NCBI RefSeq assembly: GCF_001642995.1
Contig: NZ_LOHS01000141.1
Coordinates: forward strand, 1-64,000
Origin: Streptomyces jeddahensis
GTDB lineage: Bacteria; Actinomycetota; Actinomycetes; Streptomycetales; Streptomycetaceae
DNA: 64,000 bases
Direction of reading: 5' to 3'
Shown here: in pieces, positions 24,068 to 34,774 of the stretch
Position numbering within the stretch: position 1 is the first letter of the stretch
Layout: each line of letters begins with the position of its first letter
Made by a program: the position numbers and the translations under genes
The notes under the pieces: generated by a model
Database searches by the model: none
What the model saw: only the letters and a program-made list of their open reading frames with translations
What the model was told of the DNA's origin: nothing

Positions 24068-25095
24068 CGGAGACCGGGTCGGCGGGTGTCGTCACGGACG
24101 GCGGGGACGGCGGGGCGCCGTCGGCCGTGCTGGGCGTCGACTCGGGCGGCTCGGGACTGCGGGCCGCGCTCGCGGTCCGCAGTGGCACCGGCACGGTCGC
24201 CCCTTCGAACGGCGAGTCGACGGCACCGGTACGCACGGGACCCGGCGGCATCGACCCCGGCCATCTGCTGGAGCTGCTGGTCCCCATGGCCAGGAAGCTG
24301 ATGCGGGAGGCCGGTGTCGACGGCATCGGGGCCGTTGCCATCGGCGCCGCCGGGATGGCGACCCTCGGCGCCCGGCTGCGCGCCGAGCTGCCCTGCGCGC
24401 TGGCGAGGGAGCTCGGGGTACGGCGCCTCGCGCTCGCCGCCGACGCCGTTACCGCGTACGCCGGGGCCCTGGGCAGTCGGCCCGGCGCGATCGTCGCGGC
24501 CGGCACCGGCATGATCGCGCTCGGCACGGATCTCAAAGGCTGGCTCAGAGCAGACGGTTGGGGGCATCTGCTCGGCGATTGCGGCGGCGGGGCGTGGATC
24601 GGACGGGCCGGCCTCGAGGCGGCCATGCGCGCATACGACGGGCGGCGCGGTGGCTCGTCCGCCCTGCTGGCGCGTGCCGAGAAGGTCTTCGGCCCCGCGG
24701 CCGGGCTGCCCGGGCAGCTCTATCCCCGCACCGACCGGCCCGCGGTACTCGCGTCGTTCGCTCCGGAAGTCGCCGCGTGTGCGGCGGAGGATCCGGTGGC
24801 GGAGGGCATCCTGCGGGATGCGGCGCGCCATATCGCCGAGGCCGCCGCCGCGGTCTGCCCGGCGTCGGGCGAAAGCGAAGTCGCTCTCACGGGAGGCCTG
24901 TTCCATATGGGTGAGCCCCTGCTCGCACCCGTGCGCGCACACCTCGCCCGGCTGGTTCCGCAAGCGCGCCAGGTGTCTGCCGAGGCAGACCCGCTGCAGG
25001 GAGCCGTACGCATGGCCGTCGACCTCGCCCTGGACCGGCTGGCCCTGCCGCACGACGAGCACCTGCTGTGCGTCGTGCATCTCCCTGCGGCCTGA
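24064..25095 (+). CDS. N-acetylglucosamine kinase-like protein (BadF/BadG/BcrA/BcrD ATPase family)
   Basis: A 343-residue ASKHA-fold kinase. The phosphate-1 loop is VLGVDSGGSGLRAAL, the phosphate-2/connect region is IVAAGTGMIALG and the adenosine motif is VALTGGLFHMG. GWGHLLGDCGGGAWIGRAGLEAA is the segment shared by bacterial and eukaryotic GlcNAc kinases. It most likely phosphorylates free N-acetylglucosamine or another amino sugar, for instance from wall turnover. It overlaps ung by 4 nt (GTGA), an unusual pairing with DNA repair. Confidence 0.87.
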   Translation: MTETGSAGVVTDGGDGGAPSAVLGVDSGGSGLRAALAVRSGTGTVAPSNGESTAPVRTGPGGIDPGHLLELLVPMARKLMREAGVDGIGAVAIGAAGMATLGARLRAELPCALARELGVRRLALAADAVTAYAGALGSRPGAIVAAGTGMIALGTDLKGWLRADGWGHLLGDCGGGAWIGRAGLEAAMRAYDGRRGGSSALLARAEKVFGPAAGLPGQLYPRTDRPAVLASFAPEVAACAAEDPVAEGILRDAARHIAEAAAAVCPASGESEVALTGGLFHMGEPLLAPVRAHLARLVPQARQVSAEADPLQGAVRMAVDLALDRLALPHDEHLLCVVHLPAA

Positions 25096-25258
25096 GGCTC
25101 GACGGGTCCTGAGCTCGACGCGTCGTAAGCCTCGCTCGTCCGCGGCGGTGCCCCGGCAACCGATCCTGACGCAACCCATAAGACAAATCAGGACGGATAC
25201 CGCTCACCTGCACCCTCCCCGAACAGGGGAGCCCGAGAAGCCAGTAGCATGCGGCGCC

Positions 25259-26179
25259 ATGAGCTCCCCCACTGGGCCCGCATCCGGCCTGCCTGTACGA
25301 ATGCCGCGTCCCCGCCAGCCCGGGCGGCACCGCCGCCCTGAGCCCGTGGCGGCTCCCGAAGGCGCGCCCGCGCTCGTCCTCGCCGTGCCCGGCACTCCCA
25401 GTACCGCCACGCGCAGCCTCGCCGAAGAGGTCGTGAGCATCGCCCGCTCCGAGCTCCCCGGCCTGGACGCGCGGATCGGATACGTGGACGGGGACGACGC
25501 CGAGTACCCCAGGCTCCAGTCGGTCCTCGCGCACGCGGCCCAGGAGCGCACCGCCCGCTACGAGCAGGCCGTTGCCGCCGGTGCGGACGTGGCCGCGCCG
25601 GAGGGCCCGGTGGCGGTCGTCGTGCCGCTGCTCGCAGGACCCGACAGCGCGCTGCTGCGGAGCATCCGCCAGGCGGTGATGGACAGCCGTGCCGCCGCGG
25701 AGCTGACCGATGTGCTCGGCCCGCACCCGCTTCTCGCGGAGGCGCTGCACGTGCGCCTGTCCGAAGCCGGTCTGGCCCGTGCCGACCGTGCCCGCCTGTT
25801 CACCGTGGCGACCGCGGCGGACGGCATCATTCTCGCGTCCGTGGGCGGTACCGAGGCCGTGCAGGCCGCCGGGATCACCGGCATGCTGCTGGCCGCGCGC
25901 CTCGCGGTGCCGGTGATGGCCGCCGCCCTGGACGAGGAGGGCTCGATCGCGGCGACCGCGGAGCAGCTGCGCTCCTCGGGCTCCGCCCAGCTGGCGCTCG
26001 CGCCGTATCTGATCGGCCCGGAGATCGAGCCGGAGCTGCTCGAGGCGGCCGCCAAGGAGGCGGGCTGCCCGGCCGCGGAGGCGCTGGGTGCGTACCCCGC
26101 GATCGGCAAGCTCGTGCTCTCCAAGTACACGACGGCGCTGGGCATCGCCCCGCAGCCGACGAGCGCGCCGGTTCGCTGA
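25259..26179 (+). CDS. Sirohydrochlorin chelatase-like (CbiX fold) protein lacking catalytic histidines
   Basis: A 306-residue protein with two CbiX-like halves (about 40-160 and 165-290). In true chelatases the first half begins AHGS with a metal-binding histidine; here the same position reads LVLAVPGTPS. The second histidine region reads VVPLLAGPDS. The first 40 residues are basic and disordered (RMPRPRQPGRHRRPEP). It is therefore unlikely to insert metal and may be a binding or scaffold protein. The start at 25259 is inferred from codon bias. Confidence 0.7.
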   Translation: MSSPTGPASGLPVRMPRPRQPGRHRRPEPVAAPEGAPALVLAVPGTPSTATRSLAEEVVSIARSELPGLDARIGYVDGDDAEYPRLQSVLAHAAQERTARYEQAVAAGADVAAPEGPVAVVVPLLAGPDSALLRSIRQAVMDSRAAAELTDVLGPHPLLAEALHVRLSEAGLARADRARLFTVATAADGIILASVGGTEAVQAAGITGMLLAARLAVPVMAAALDEEGSIAATAEQLRSSGSAQLALAPYLIGPEIEPELLEAAAKEAGCPAAEALGAYPAIGKLVLSKYTTALGIAPQPTSAPVR

Positions 26180-26190
26180 CCGTACGCGCG

Positions 26191-26222
26191 GAAGGCCCGC
26201 TCCCCATCGGGGGCGGGCCTTC
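26191..26222. terminator. Strong terminator hairpin
   Basis: GAAGGCCCGC pairs perfectly with GCGGGCCTTC (10 bp, extended by CCCC/GGGG pairs). It lies between the convergent chelatase-like and lactonase genes. Confidence 0.75.
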
Positions 26223-26230
26223 GCCGTACC

Positions 26231-26266
26231 GCGTGTGCTGCGTGTACTGCGTGTACTGCGTGTGCT
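26231..26266. repeat. 9-bp tandem repeat, four copies
   Basis: The unit GCGTGT(G/A)CT occurs four times head to tail (G-A-A-G at the variable base) in the gap between convergent genes, downstream of the terminator hairpin. Confidence 0.8.
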
Positions 26267-26292
26267 GCCGGTAGTTTCGGTCAGCGTCCCGG

Positions 26293-27336
26293 TCAGCCGA
26301 ACACCACGCAGGAAGCGGCGGGCGCCTCGATCGAACCGGCCCGTCGCGGCAGGCCCGTCTCGGGGTCGAGGCGGAACCAGGTCACGTCGCCGGAGCGTTC
26401 GTTCGCGGCATACAGGTACCGCCCCGACGGGTCGAGGGCCAGGTCGCGGGGCCAGTGTCCGCCGCACGGCACGGTGGTCAGCAGCCGCGGGCGTTCGCCC
26501 GTACCGTCGAGCGCGAACACGGAGATGACGTCTTCGCCGCGGGTGGCCGTCCAGGCGAACCGGCCGTCGGCTGCGACGACGATCTCCGAAGGATAGGCAT
26601 CGCCGTCGGGCGCACCCGGCAGCACGTGTGTCTCGCCGAGCGGCTGCAGCAGGCCTTCCGCCGCGTCCCAGCGGCAGGCGGTCACGGTCGGCGCCAGCTC
26701 GTTCAGTACGTACACCAGATCGGCGCCCGGGTGGAAGGCGAGGTGACGCGGCCCGGACCCGGGCCTCAGGGCCACCTCGCGCCGGATGTTCAACTCCCCA
26801 TCGCCGTCGAGGGAGCAGATGCGCACGGAGTCGGTGCCGAGGTCCACGCTGACCGCCCAGCGGCCGGTCGGATCCGGCACGACCTGGTGGGCGTGCGGCG
26901 CCTGCTGGCGTTGGGGGTGCGGCCCCGATCCCTCGTGCCGCAGCAGGCTGGACGGGGCGGCGGCGAGGGCGCCGTCGGCCTTCACGGGCACGGCGGTGAC
27001 GCTGCCCGAGCCGTAGTTGGCGGTCAGCACATGCCCTGCGTGCACGGCGAGATGCGTGGGGCCGTCGCCCTTCACCGGCACCGGAGGACCCATCAATTCC
27101 GGCCGTGTGCCGCTGACTTGGAAGGCGGCGACCGAGCCGTCGGCCGTCTCGCTGACCGCGTAGAGCACGGTCGAGTCCGGCGAGAGCGCGAGATACGAGG
27201 GGTCGGCGATGTCGTCGGCGGCGCTGAGCTCTGTCAGCGCGCCCGTGTCCTGGTCGTGGGCCGCGGCGATGAGTCCCCTGCCTCCGGCTGCGGTGAACGA
27301 TCCGATGTACGCCCTGCCGGCGCGCCTGCCCCTCAT
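26293..27336 (-). CDS. Lactonase family protein (seven-bladed beta-propeller)
   Basis: A 347-residue protein of the 6-phosphogluconolactonase (Pgl/YbhE) propeller family. The signatures YIGSFTAAGGRGL, GPTHLAVH, HAHQVVPDPTGRWAVSVDLG, GPRHLAFHP, YVLNE and GHWPRDLALDPSGRYLYAANE are all present. The family hydrolyses the lactone of 6-phosphogluconate in some members; others act on other sugar lactones. The start is ATG 27336; a GTG two codons upstream is also possible. A DasR-like palindrome lies upstream. Confidence 0.9.
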   Translation of the reverse strand: MRGRRAGRAYIGSFTAAGGRGLIAAAHDQDTGALTELSAADDIADPSYLALSPDSTVLYAVSETADGSVAAFQVSGTRPELMGPPVPVKGDGPTHLAVHAGHVLTANYGSGSVTAVPVKADGALAAAPSSLLRHEGSGPHPQRQQAPHAHQVVPDPTGRWAVSVDLGTDSVRICSLDGDGELNIRREVALRPGSGPRHLAFHPGADLVYVLNELAPTVTACRWDAAEGLLQPLGETHVLPGAPDGDAYPSEIVVAADGRFAWTATRGEDVISVFALDGTGERPRLLTTVPCGGHWPRDLALDPSGRYLYAANERSGDVTWFRLDPETGLPRRAGSIEAPAASCVVFG

Positions 27337-27740
27337 TGCCACTGGTCCCCTCTCACTGCCGGTGCTGCTGGCCCTCACCGCGCCCCTGCCGGTGTGGCGC
27401 CGACGGTAGCAGTCGACGGCCATCGGTCTAGACCAAGCACCACCGAAACGACAGGGATGCCCACGCACGCACGCCGCCGGATGGCGCAGCCACAGGCGCG
27501 GCGTAACCCCGTCGGCGCACATGCGGGCGGTCGGCGGGCGCGCGCCGGGAAACCGGCCCCGCGGTGCGGCCGAGCCGCAGGGCGGAACGAGACCGAAGAC
27601 GTGGGACGGTACGCGTACGGAAGCGAGCACCACCGCCCAGCACCGCCGCACAGGGGCGCGCTCTGGACCAGCGTCCCAAGCGCTCCCGGGGCGCAGGCAC
27701 CGCCCAGCCCGGCCACCGACCAGCCCGGCGCTGTGCCGTT
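27337..27740. other. 404-bp gene-free region upstream of the lactonase gene
   Basis: I see no convincing gene here. The half next to the lactonase start holds the lactonase promoter and the GGTCTAGACC palindrome at 27425-27434. The rest (27440-27740) is extremely GC-rich with no start codon preceded by a ribosome site that gives a frame with Streptomyces codon usage. Confidence 0.5.
27422..27437 (-). promoter_or_regulatory. DasR-responsive-element-like palindrome upstream of lactonase gene
   Basis: The minus strand reads CTTGGTCTAGACCGAT against the DasR consensus ACTGGTCTAGACCACT, matching 12 of 16 positions with the core GGTCTAGACC perfect. It starts 86 nt before the lactonase ATG. DasR is the Streptomyces GntR regulator of N-acetylglucosamine and chitin use. 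Confidence 0.6.
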
Positions 27741-29252
27741 TCAGGCCCCGACGAGCGGCGACCGCGGTGAGCTGCGCAGCGGGGCCGCCAGCGCGGCCAG
27801 TGCACGCTCCAGGCCGTGCAGATGGACGAGCGCGGGGTCGGTCACGGGGTGGCGCGCCCCGGAGGCGTCGACGGCCGCGGATTCCCGCCGCACGGTGTGC
27901 GGCGAGGTGAGCGCCTCGACGGCGGCCTCGACGCGCAGGCAGGCGGCGGCGAGGCGGACGTCATGGGAAGCCTCGGGGTGAGCGGCCACGGAGGCGAGCC
28001 CGCGGACCTCGCGGGCGCAGTCGTCGAGCAGCGACAGCACCTGCCGGGCCCGGCTCTTACGGGCGCGCATCGGGCTCAGCGGGTGCACCAGCGGCGAGAC
28101 CGAGAGCCGCACCTTGGCGAGCACCAGTTCCAGTTCAGCGACGCGCGCGGCGGGGTCGGCGGTCTCCGAGCCCGCGAGGCGCGCCGCCGCCTCGGCGGTG
28201 CACTCGTGTACGGACCGCAGGGCGCGCTGGATCCAGGCGTCGGTCGTGGCATGGGTGGTGACCGGCAGTACGAAGAGCACGGCGAGGGCCGCGCCGAGCG
28301 CCCCGACACCTGTTTCCGCGAGACGCAGGGCGAGCAGTCCGGGATCCAGCACCCCCAGCAGCCCGTAGAGCAGGCCGGCCAGCAGTGTCACCGCGAGCAT
28401 CATCCAGGTGTACGAGACCGCGGCCGTGTAGAAGATGCCGAAGACGCTGACGGCGGCGAGGACCGCCGTGGGGACGGCGGCTCCCTGCAGGGGGACCGCG
28501 ACGAGCAGGCCGAGGCCGATGCCGATCACCGTGCCGAGGACCCGGCGGAAGCCCCGGACCAGCGTCTCGCCCCGGGAAGCGGTGTTGACGAAGATCCACC
28601 ATGTGGCGCCCACGGCCCAGTACCAGCGCTGATGGGACAGCACCTCGCCCGCCAGGAGGGCGAAGGCGGCGCCGGCGGTCGCCTGAACCGCCTGACGGGT
28701 CGTCGGCCGGGCGAGCCCAGTGCCGGCCGGCGGGGCGGGAACGACGGACGGCGGCAGCCGCCGCTCATAGCACCACAGGCCGAAGCGGACGGCCGAGGAC
28801 GCGAGCAGCGACAGCGTGACGGCGGCATACAGCTCGGGCAGTTGGCCCGGCACCGTGTGCAGGAACTGCGTCACGAAGAAGGCCATGAACGCGAACACGC
28901 CGAGGCTGTTCCCCCGTGGTCCCCAGCGCCGGGCGTACACCCCCGCGCCCACGACGGCGAGAAAGGCCGCGTCGCGCGCCACCGGCTGGTCGTGCAGCCC
29001 CGCCGCCAGGGCGAATACCGGGAAGCCGACGGCGGGCATCAGCGCGGTCGTGACCGCCTGGCCCCGCACCGTCGCGTCGGTCACCGTGAAGAGAGCGAGC
29101 AGCGCGGCGAGCCCGCCCGTGATGGCCGCGGCAAGCGAGTGACCGGCCAGGCCGCAGAGGGCGACAGCCGACCCGATGCCGACGACGGCCCGAGCGGCAC
29201 TGCGCAGCCGCAGCCGCCCCGGGTCCGGAGCCACGAACACCCTCTTCAGCAC
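27741..29252 (-). CDS. FUSC family inner-membrane protein (second copy)
   Basis: An integral membrane protein of about 503 residues, with two blocks of hydrophobic helices and a cytoplasmic C-terminal helical region. RWYWAVGATWWIFVNT and RGFRRVLGTVIGIGLG are the FUSC_2-type signature. The GTG at 29252 (LKRVFVAPDPGRLRLRSA) matches the usual N-terminus of such proteins. The frame stays open to ATG 29324, which has a good GAGG, and ATG 29345, so up to 31 extra residues are possible. No regulator is adjacent. It differs from the FUSC protein at 9234 in layout. Confidence 0.83.
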   Translation of the reverse strand: MLKRVFVAPDPGRLRLRSAARAVVGIGSAVALCGLAGHSLAAAITGGLAALLALFTVTDATVRGQAVTTALMPAVGFPVFALAAGLHDQPVARDAAFLAVVGAGVYARRWGPRGNSLGVFAFMAFFVTQFLHTVPGQLPELYAAVTLSLLASSAVRFGLWCYERRLPPSVVPAPPAGTGLARPTTRQAVQATAGAAFALLAGEVLSHQRWYWAVGATWWIFVNTASRGETLVRGFRRVLGTVIGIGLGLLVAVPLQGAAVPTAVLAAVSVFGIFYTAAVSYTWMMLAVTLLAGLLYGLLGVLDPGLLALRLAETGVGALGAALAVLFVLPVTTHATTDAWIQRALRSVHECTAEAAARLAGSETADPAARVAELELVLAKVRLSVSPLVHPLSPMRARKSRARQVLSLLDDCAREVRGLASVAAHPEASHDVRLAAACLRVEAAVEALTSPHTVRRESAAVDASGARHPVTDPALVHLHGLERALAALAAPLRSSPRSPLVGA

Positions 29253-29401
29253 TCTTCCCGCCCGTCCTGTGTTCCGACATGAAGAAGGCGCTGCGGGGGT
29301 CCGCAGCGCCATCGACAGGTACATCACAGCATCCTCAGGCCTCATGGCTCAAGTGTCACGGGAATCGCTGAGCCATTGGCACAGTCATGGGCCGTTGACC
29401 T

Positions 29402-29926
29402 TCACCGGCAGGAGGCCAACGGACCACGAAGTCGCCACCCGTACCGGGTCATGCCCCGGGGCTTGTACACCGACAGCCCGGTGGCCACCAGCAGGACGAG
29501 CAGGGCGGCCCGGGCGTCGGCGACGAGCTGGATCCGGAGGCCGCCGAGATCGGCACCGGACAGGTCCGTTGTCACGGCCTCGTCCGCCACATGGCCGGCC
29601 ACCTGCATATGGAGCAGAAGGAGGAGGGTGGCGAGCACGGTCAGTACGAGCTTCGCCAGGACCCAGTAGTGGCGGATCAGGCCCCACGTGGTACCCAGGG
29701 ACTGGATCAGTCCGGTGAGCAGCGAGGCGAATGCGAGCGGGACGATCACGTACCAGCCGGTCAGTTCCATGGCCAGATAGGCACCTCGGGCCCTCTGGGC
29801 GTCCTGGCCGCTGGTCAGACCGGCGACGGCGAGCGCCAGGAACGCGGCGACCGAGCCGAGCCAGCCGACCGAGGACGCGACGTGCGCGGTGAGCGCGAGT
29901 TTGCGCACGCCGGGCGTCATGGTCAT
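29402..29926 (-). CDS. Four-helix membrane protein of unknown function
   Basis: A 174-residue integral membrane protein with four hydrophobic helices (about 14-33, 52-74, 86-106 and 134-150). Conserved-looking features are the N-terminal ALTAHVASSVGWLGSVAAF and the central GLIRHYWVLAKLVLT. The layout resembles small DUF2269/CopD-like membrane proteins, which I cannot assign with confidence. The ATG at 29926 shares its A with the TGA of the upstream small membrane gene (TGATG), so the two are translationally coupled. The context, near copper-related genes, hints at metal or redox handling. Confidence 0.7.
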   Translation of the reverse strand: MTMTPGVRKLALTAHVASSVGWLGSVAAFLALAVAGLTSGQDAQRARGAYLAMELTGWYVIVPLAFASLLTGLIQSLGTTWGLIRHYWVLAKLVLTVLATLLLLLHMQVAGHVADEAVTTDLSGADLGGLRIQLVADARAALLVLLVATGLSVYKPRGMTRYGWRLRGPLASCR

Positions 29927-30108
29927 CAGTGGCCGCCGCCGGAGTGCACGCCGGGCCCGAACCCGCTGCCGGTGAGGTGCAGGACCACGACCAGCACGAT
30001 CAGGGCTATCGCGACACCACCGGACACCTTCACCCAGCGCGGGGTGCCGGGCCAGGGCCCAGGCCCCTGTCCGGGGCGGGTGGCGGGCTCGGACGGCGAG
30101 TCAGGCAT
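29926..30108 (-). CDS. Small single-pass membrane protein (60 aa)
   Basis: A 60-residue protein with a Pro/Gly-rich cytoplasmic N-terminus, one hydrophobic helix (KVSGGVAIALIVLVVVLHLTG) and the short tail GFGPGVHSGGGH, whose histidines may bind copper or another metal. AGGAGG lies seven bases before the ATG. It is coupled to the four-helix membrane protein gene by a one-base overlap. It is divergent from the remnant of a TetR regulator, which probably once controlled this pair. Confidence 0.75.
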   Translation of the reverse strand: MPDSPSEPATRPGQGPGPWPGTPRWVKVSGGVAIALIVLVVVLHLTGSGFGPGVHSGGGH

Positions 30109-30136
30109 CCGGGTGCCTCCTGTCGAGGGTTCGAGG

Positions 30137-30427
30137 GTGTCCGTCGGCTGTCTTGTCGCGCCGACTTGTCACGCCGGCCAGAGGAACGAGACGATCGAGG
30201 ATCACCGTCGCGCGGTGCGCGACGCGGTGCTGGACACCACAGCGGCCCTGGTGGCCGAGCAGGGACTGCGGTCGGTGACGATGTCGCGCATCGCCGAGGT
30301 CGTCACGGCGGACGAGCTGTCGAGCTACTGCCTTCACGCTCTCTCGGCGGCCGGCGGCCTGGCATCCAAGGCCGCTGTCGGGCGCCTTGTCACCGTCACG
30401 CTGGACGGTTTGCGCCCCTCCCGCTGA
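30137..30427 (+). pseudogene. TetR regulator remnant with large internal deletion
   Basis: The frame encodes the start of a TetR DNA-binding domain (NETIEDHRRAVRDAVLDTTA, then ALVAEQGLRSVTMSRIAEV) and goes straight into what looks like the last 45 residues of the same family (ADELSSYCLHALSAAGGLAS, then KAAVGRLVTVTLDGLRPSR). The second half of the helix-turn-helix and nearly the whole ligand domain, about 110-120 residues, are missing, with the frame kept. The nominal start is GTG at 30137. It sits divergently beside the small membrane gene pair at 29402-30108. A functional repressor is very unlikely. Confidence 0.75.
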
Positions 30428-30450
30428 CACCCACCGTGAACCCGACCGCG

Positions 30451-30498
30451 CGACCGCCCCGGACTCTCCGGTGCGAGCCGGTAGAGCCGGGGCGGTCG
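30451..30498. terminator. Strong bidirectional terminator hairpin
   Basis: CGACCGCCCCGG pairs with CCGGGGCGGTCG (12 bp) and continues with CTCTCCGG against CCGG(T)AGAG after one mismatch, giving about 20 bp of stem with a 6-nt loop. It lies between the TetR remnant and the DUF305 gene. Confidence 0.8.
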
Positions 30499-30505
30499 TT
30501 CTGGA

Positions 30506-31171
30506 TCAGAGCCGCTCGAGGATGCTCTGCAGCTGCTTCACCTCGGCGGACTGGCCCTCGATGATGGCGGCGGCCATCTTCTTGGCGTCGGCGTTGCTGC
30601 CGTTCTTCTGCTCGTCCTCGGCCATGCTGATCGCGCCGTTGTGGTGGTCGATCATCATCTGGGCGAACATCTTGTCGAACTCCGTGCCCTTCGCGGCCTC
30701 GAGTTCCTTCATGTCCTCGTCGGACATCATGCCGTCCATGCCGGAGTCTCCGTGTCCGGAGTGGTCCATCCCGGGCATGGACTCCGTCTTGGTCGGCTTG
30801 CCCCAGGACGTCAGCCAGCCCTGCATCGTCTTGATCTCAGGGTCCTGGGCCTTCTCGATCTGTGCGATCAGTTCCTTGATCTCGGAGTCGGACGCACGGC
30901 CGTCGGCCAACTTGGCCATCTCCAGGGCCTGCTGGTGGTGCGGGATCATCATCTGCGCGAAGGCGACGTCGGCGTCGTTGAAGTCCGCGGCTGCTGCGCT
31001 GGTGCCGGGCTCGGCGGTCGCCGATGCCGATGCCTCGCTGCCGTGGTCCATGCCGCTCATGTCGTCGTCGTTGCCGCAGGCGGCGAGCAGCAGGGCTCCG
31101 GCCGCCACGACTCCCACGGCTGTGAAGCGGCGGGCAGGCTTGCGGTAGTGAGCGCGGGTGCGCTGAGTCAT
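30506..31171 (-). CDS. DUF305 domain-containing lipoprotein (second copy)
   Basis: A 221-residue exported lipoprotein with lipobox LLLAAC at about residue 32. The mature part begins with a metal-binding-looking GNDDDMSGMDHGS and has two DUF305 histidine motifs, MMIPHHQQALEM and MMIDHHNGAISM, linked by a His/Met-rich stretch (MPGMDHSGHGDSGMDGMM). It is close kin of the DUF305 gene at 16824. The methionine- and histidine-rich linkers and the adjacent DUF6153 and copper ATPase genes point to copper sequestration in the envelope. GAGGTGA precedes the ATG. Confidence 0.92.
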   Translation of the reverse strand: MTQRTRAHYRKPARRFTAVGVVAAGALLLAACGNDDDMSGMDHGSEASASATAEPGTSAAAADFNDADVAFAQMMIPHHQQALEMAKLADGRASDSEIKELIAQIEKAQDPEIKTMQGWLTSWGKPTKTESMPGMDHSGHGDSGMDGMMSDEDMKELEAAKGTEFDKMFAQMMIDHHNGAISMAEDEQKNGSNADAKKMAAAIIEGQSAEVKQLQSILERL

Positions 31172-31264
31172 GGTCGATTCACCTCGTATGTCGGTTCTCT
31201 GGCTGTTTTGGCGTACGCGTCATCGCGGGGCGGCACGTGGTGCGCGCCCGCGAGGCGGTTCGGC

Positions 31265-31759
31265 CTATAGCCGCAGGACCGACAGCTGGGTGAGATCGGG
31301 GCCGCGTAGTGGGGGGTTGGGCCGCTGCACGGCGGTCGCCCGAGCGAGAAGGTTCGCCAGCCAGTCGGGCCGACTGGCGAGCGCCGCCTTCAGCAGGGCG
31401 GCGATCACATACGCGCTGAGCAGCACCGCCAGGCACAGCGAGAGCATGTCCATCGCCATGGCGGGATGGCCGGAGAAGTCCCCGGACGACGCGTGCGACG
31501 GATCCATGGTGTGACTCGACCCCATGGAAGCCGGACTGCGCACCGGATGGTGATCCGCAGGGGCAGCACCGTCGTGAGCCGCAGGAGCCGCGCCGTCGTG
31601 AGCCGCAGGTGCCGCATACGAGTGGGACGCGGTGGCCATGCCGTGGCTTGACGATCCGTCCGGGTGCCCGAGGGTGTGCATGGCGAAGACGCCGAACGCG
31701 AGCACGGCGACGAGCAGCAGGTGCCCGAGGGCTCCTCCTGCGCGTACGTACCGGCTCAT
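31265..31759 (-). CDS. DUF6153 family membrane protein
   Basis: A 164-residue protein with an N-terminal hydrophobic helix (about 10-30), a histidine-rich extracytoplasmic loop with a perfect repeat (AAHDGAAP twice) and further HDG/HHP/SHTMDPSHAS elements, then a second hydrophobic helix (about 105-125). The family is known only from actinobacteria and is often near copper genes. The ATG at 31759 is chosen for GGAAGG seven bases upstream. It follows copA after a double terminator and has its own promoter region. Confidence 0.82.
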   Translation of the reverse strand: MSRYVRAGGALGHLLLVAVLAFGVFAMHTLGHPDGSSSHGMATASHSYAAPAAHDGAAPAAHDGAAPADHHPVRSPASMGSSHTMDPSHASSGDFSGHPAMAMDMLSLCLAVLLSAYVIAALLKAALASRPDWLANLLARATAVQRPNPPLRGPDLTQLSVLRL

Positions 31760-31982
31760 ATGCACACCTTCCGGTCTCCGTCCCGGACCACCCGGGCCAC
31801 CTTCCGACATCCGACAGTACCTAACCGGAGTTGAAGCCGCGCCACGGCACCCGATCGCGACCAGGGAAGTCCGGTACGGCGGATCGGTGCTCTTCGTCAC
31901 CTTCGAGCGCCCGGACCCAGCCCCACCAGACACCCCGTCCAGATGCCCCACCTGGTATAGCTGCGGGCTCCGCGGCGGCGAC

Positions 31983-32036
31983 CGACGGACGGCGCCACCG
32001 GCACCGTCCGTCGGCGTACGCGTCCTGGCGTACGCC
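31983..32036 (-). terminator. Two back-to-back hairpins after copA
   Basis: The first (31983-32013) is a perfect 10-bp stem CGACGGACGG / CCGTCCGTCG with an 11-nt loop. The second (32013-32036) is GGCGTACG / CGTACGCC with an 8-nt loop. Both lie within 56 nt of the copA stop codon, on its downstream side. Confidence 0.75.
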
Positions 32037-32038
32037 TC

Positions 32039-34360
<2,322 letters not shown>

Positions 34361-34472
34361 GGGCGTATCTCCTGGGGAGGGCCGGGGCGTACGGCGTCCG
34401 TATCAGCGGAGCGGCACGTCCAGGCGTGGGGAGGGGATCGCGTGGTCGTCGGGGTGGCGTCCGGCGGTGTTG

Positions 34473-34697
34473 TCAGGCCCGGCCGACGAGCTCGTAGCCG
34501 GCCTCGTCGACCGCGGCGCGCACGGCCTCCTCGTCGAGGACAGCGGCGGATGTGACGGTAACCTCGCCGGAGGCGGCGACGGCCTTGACCGCGGTGACGC
34601 CGTCCAGTGCGGAGAGCTCCTCGGTGACAGCGCCCTCACAGTGGCCGCAGGTCATACCGGACACCTTGTAGACGGTGGTGACGTTCTCGGAGGTCAT
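34473..34697 (-). CDS. copZ: Copper chaperone, heavy-metal-associated domain
   Basis: A 74-residue single HMA-domain protein with the Cu(I)-binding GMTCGHC near the N-terminus and the ferredoxin-like beta-alpha-beta fold. It delivers copper to CopA. The final GYELV is typical. It is the first gene of the copZ-copA operon, with 112 bp between the genes. Transcription should be controlled by the CsoR box about 78 nt upstream of the start. No csoR gene is in this window. Confidence 0.94.
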   Translation of the reverse strand: MTSENVTTVYKVSGMTCGHCEGAVTEELSALDGVTAVKAVAASGEVTVTSAAVLDEEAVRAAVDEAGYELVGRA

Positions 34698-34774
34698 GGC
34701 TTCTTCCTCAGGTGCGTGCGTAGTGCGGGGCGGGCTGGCTGTGGCCCGCCGCCCCTGCCGATACGCCCAACACT

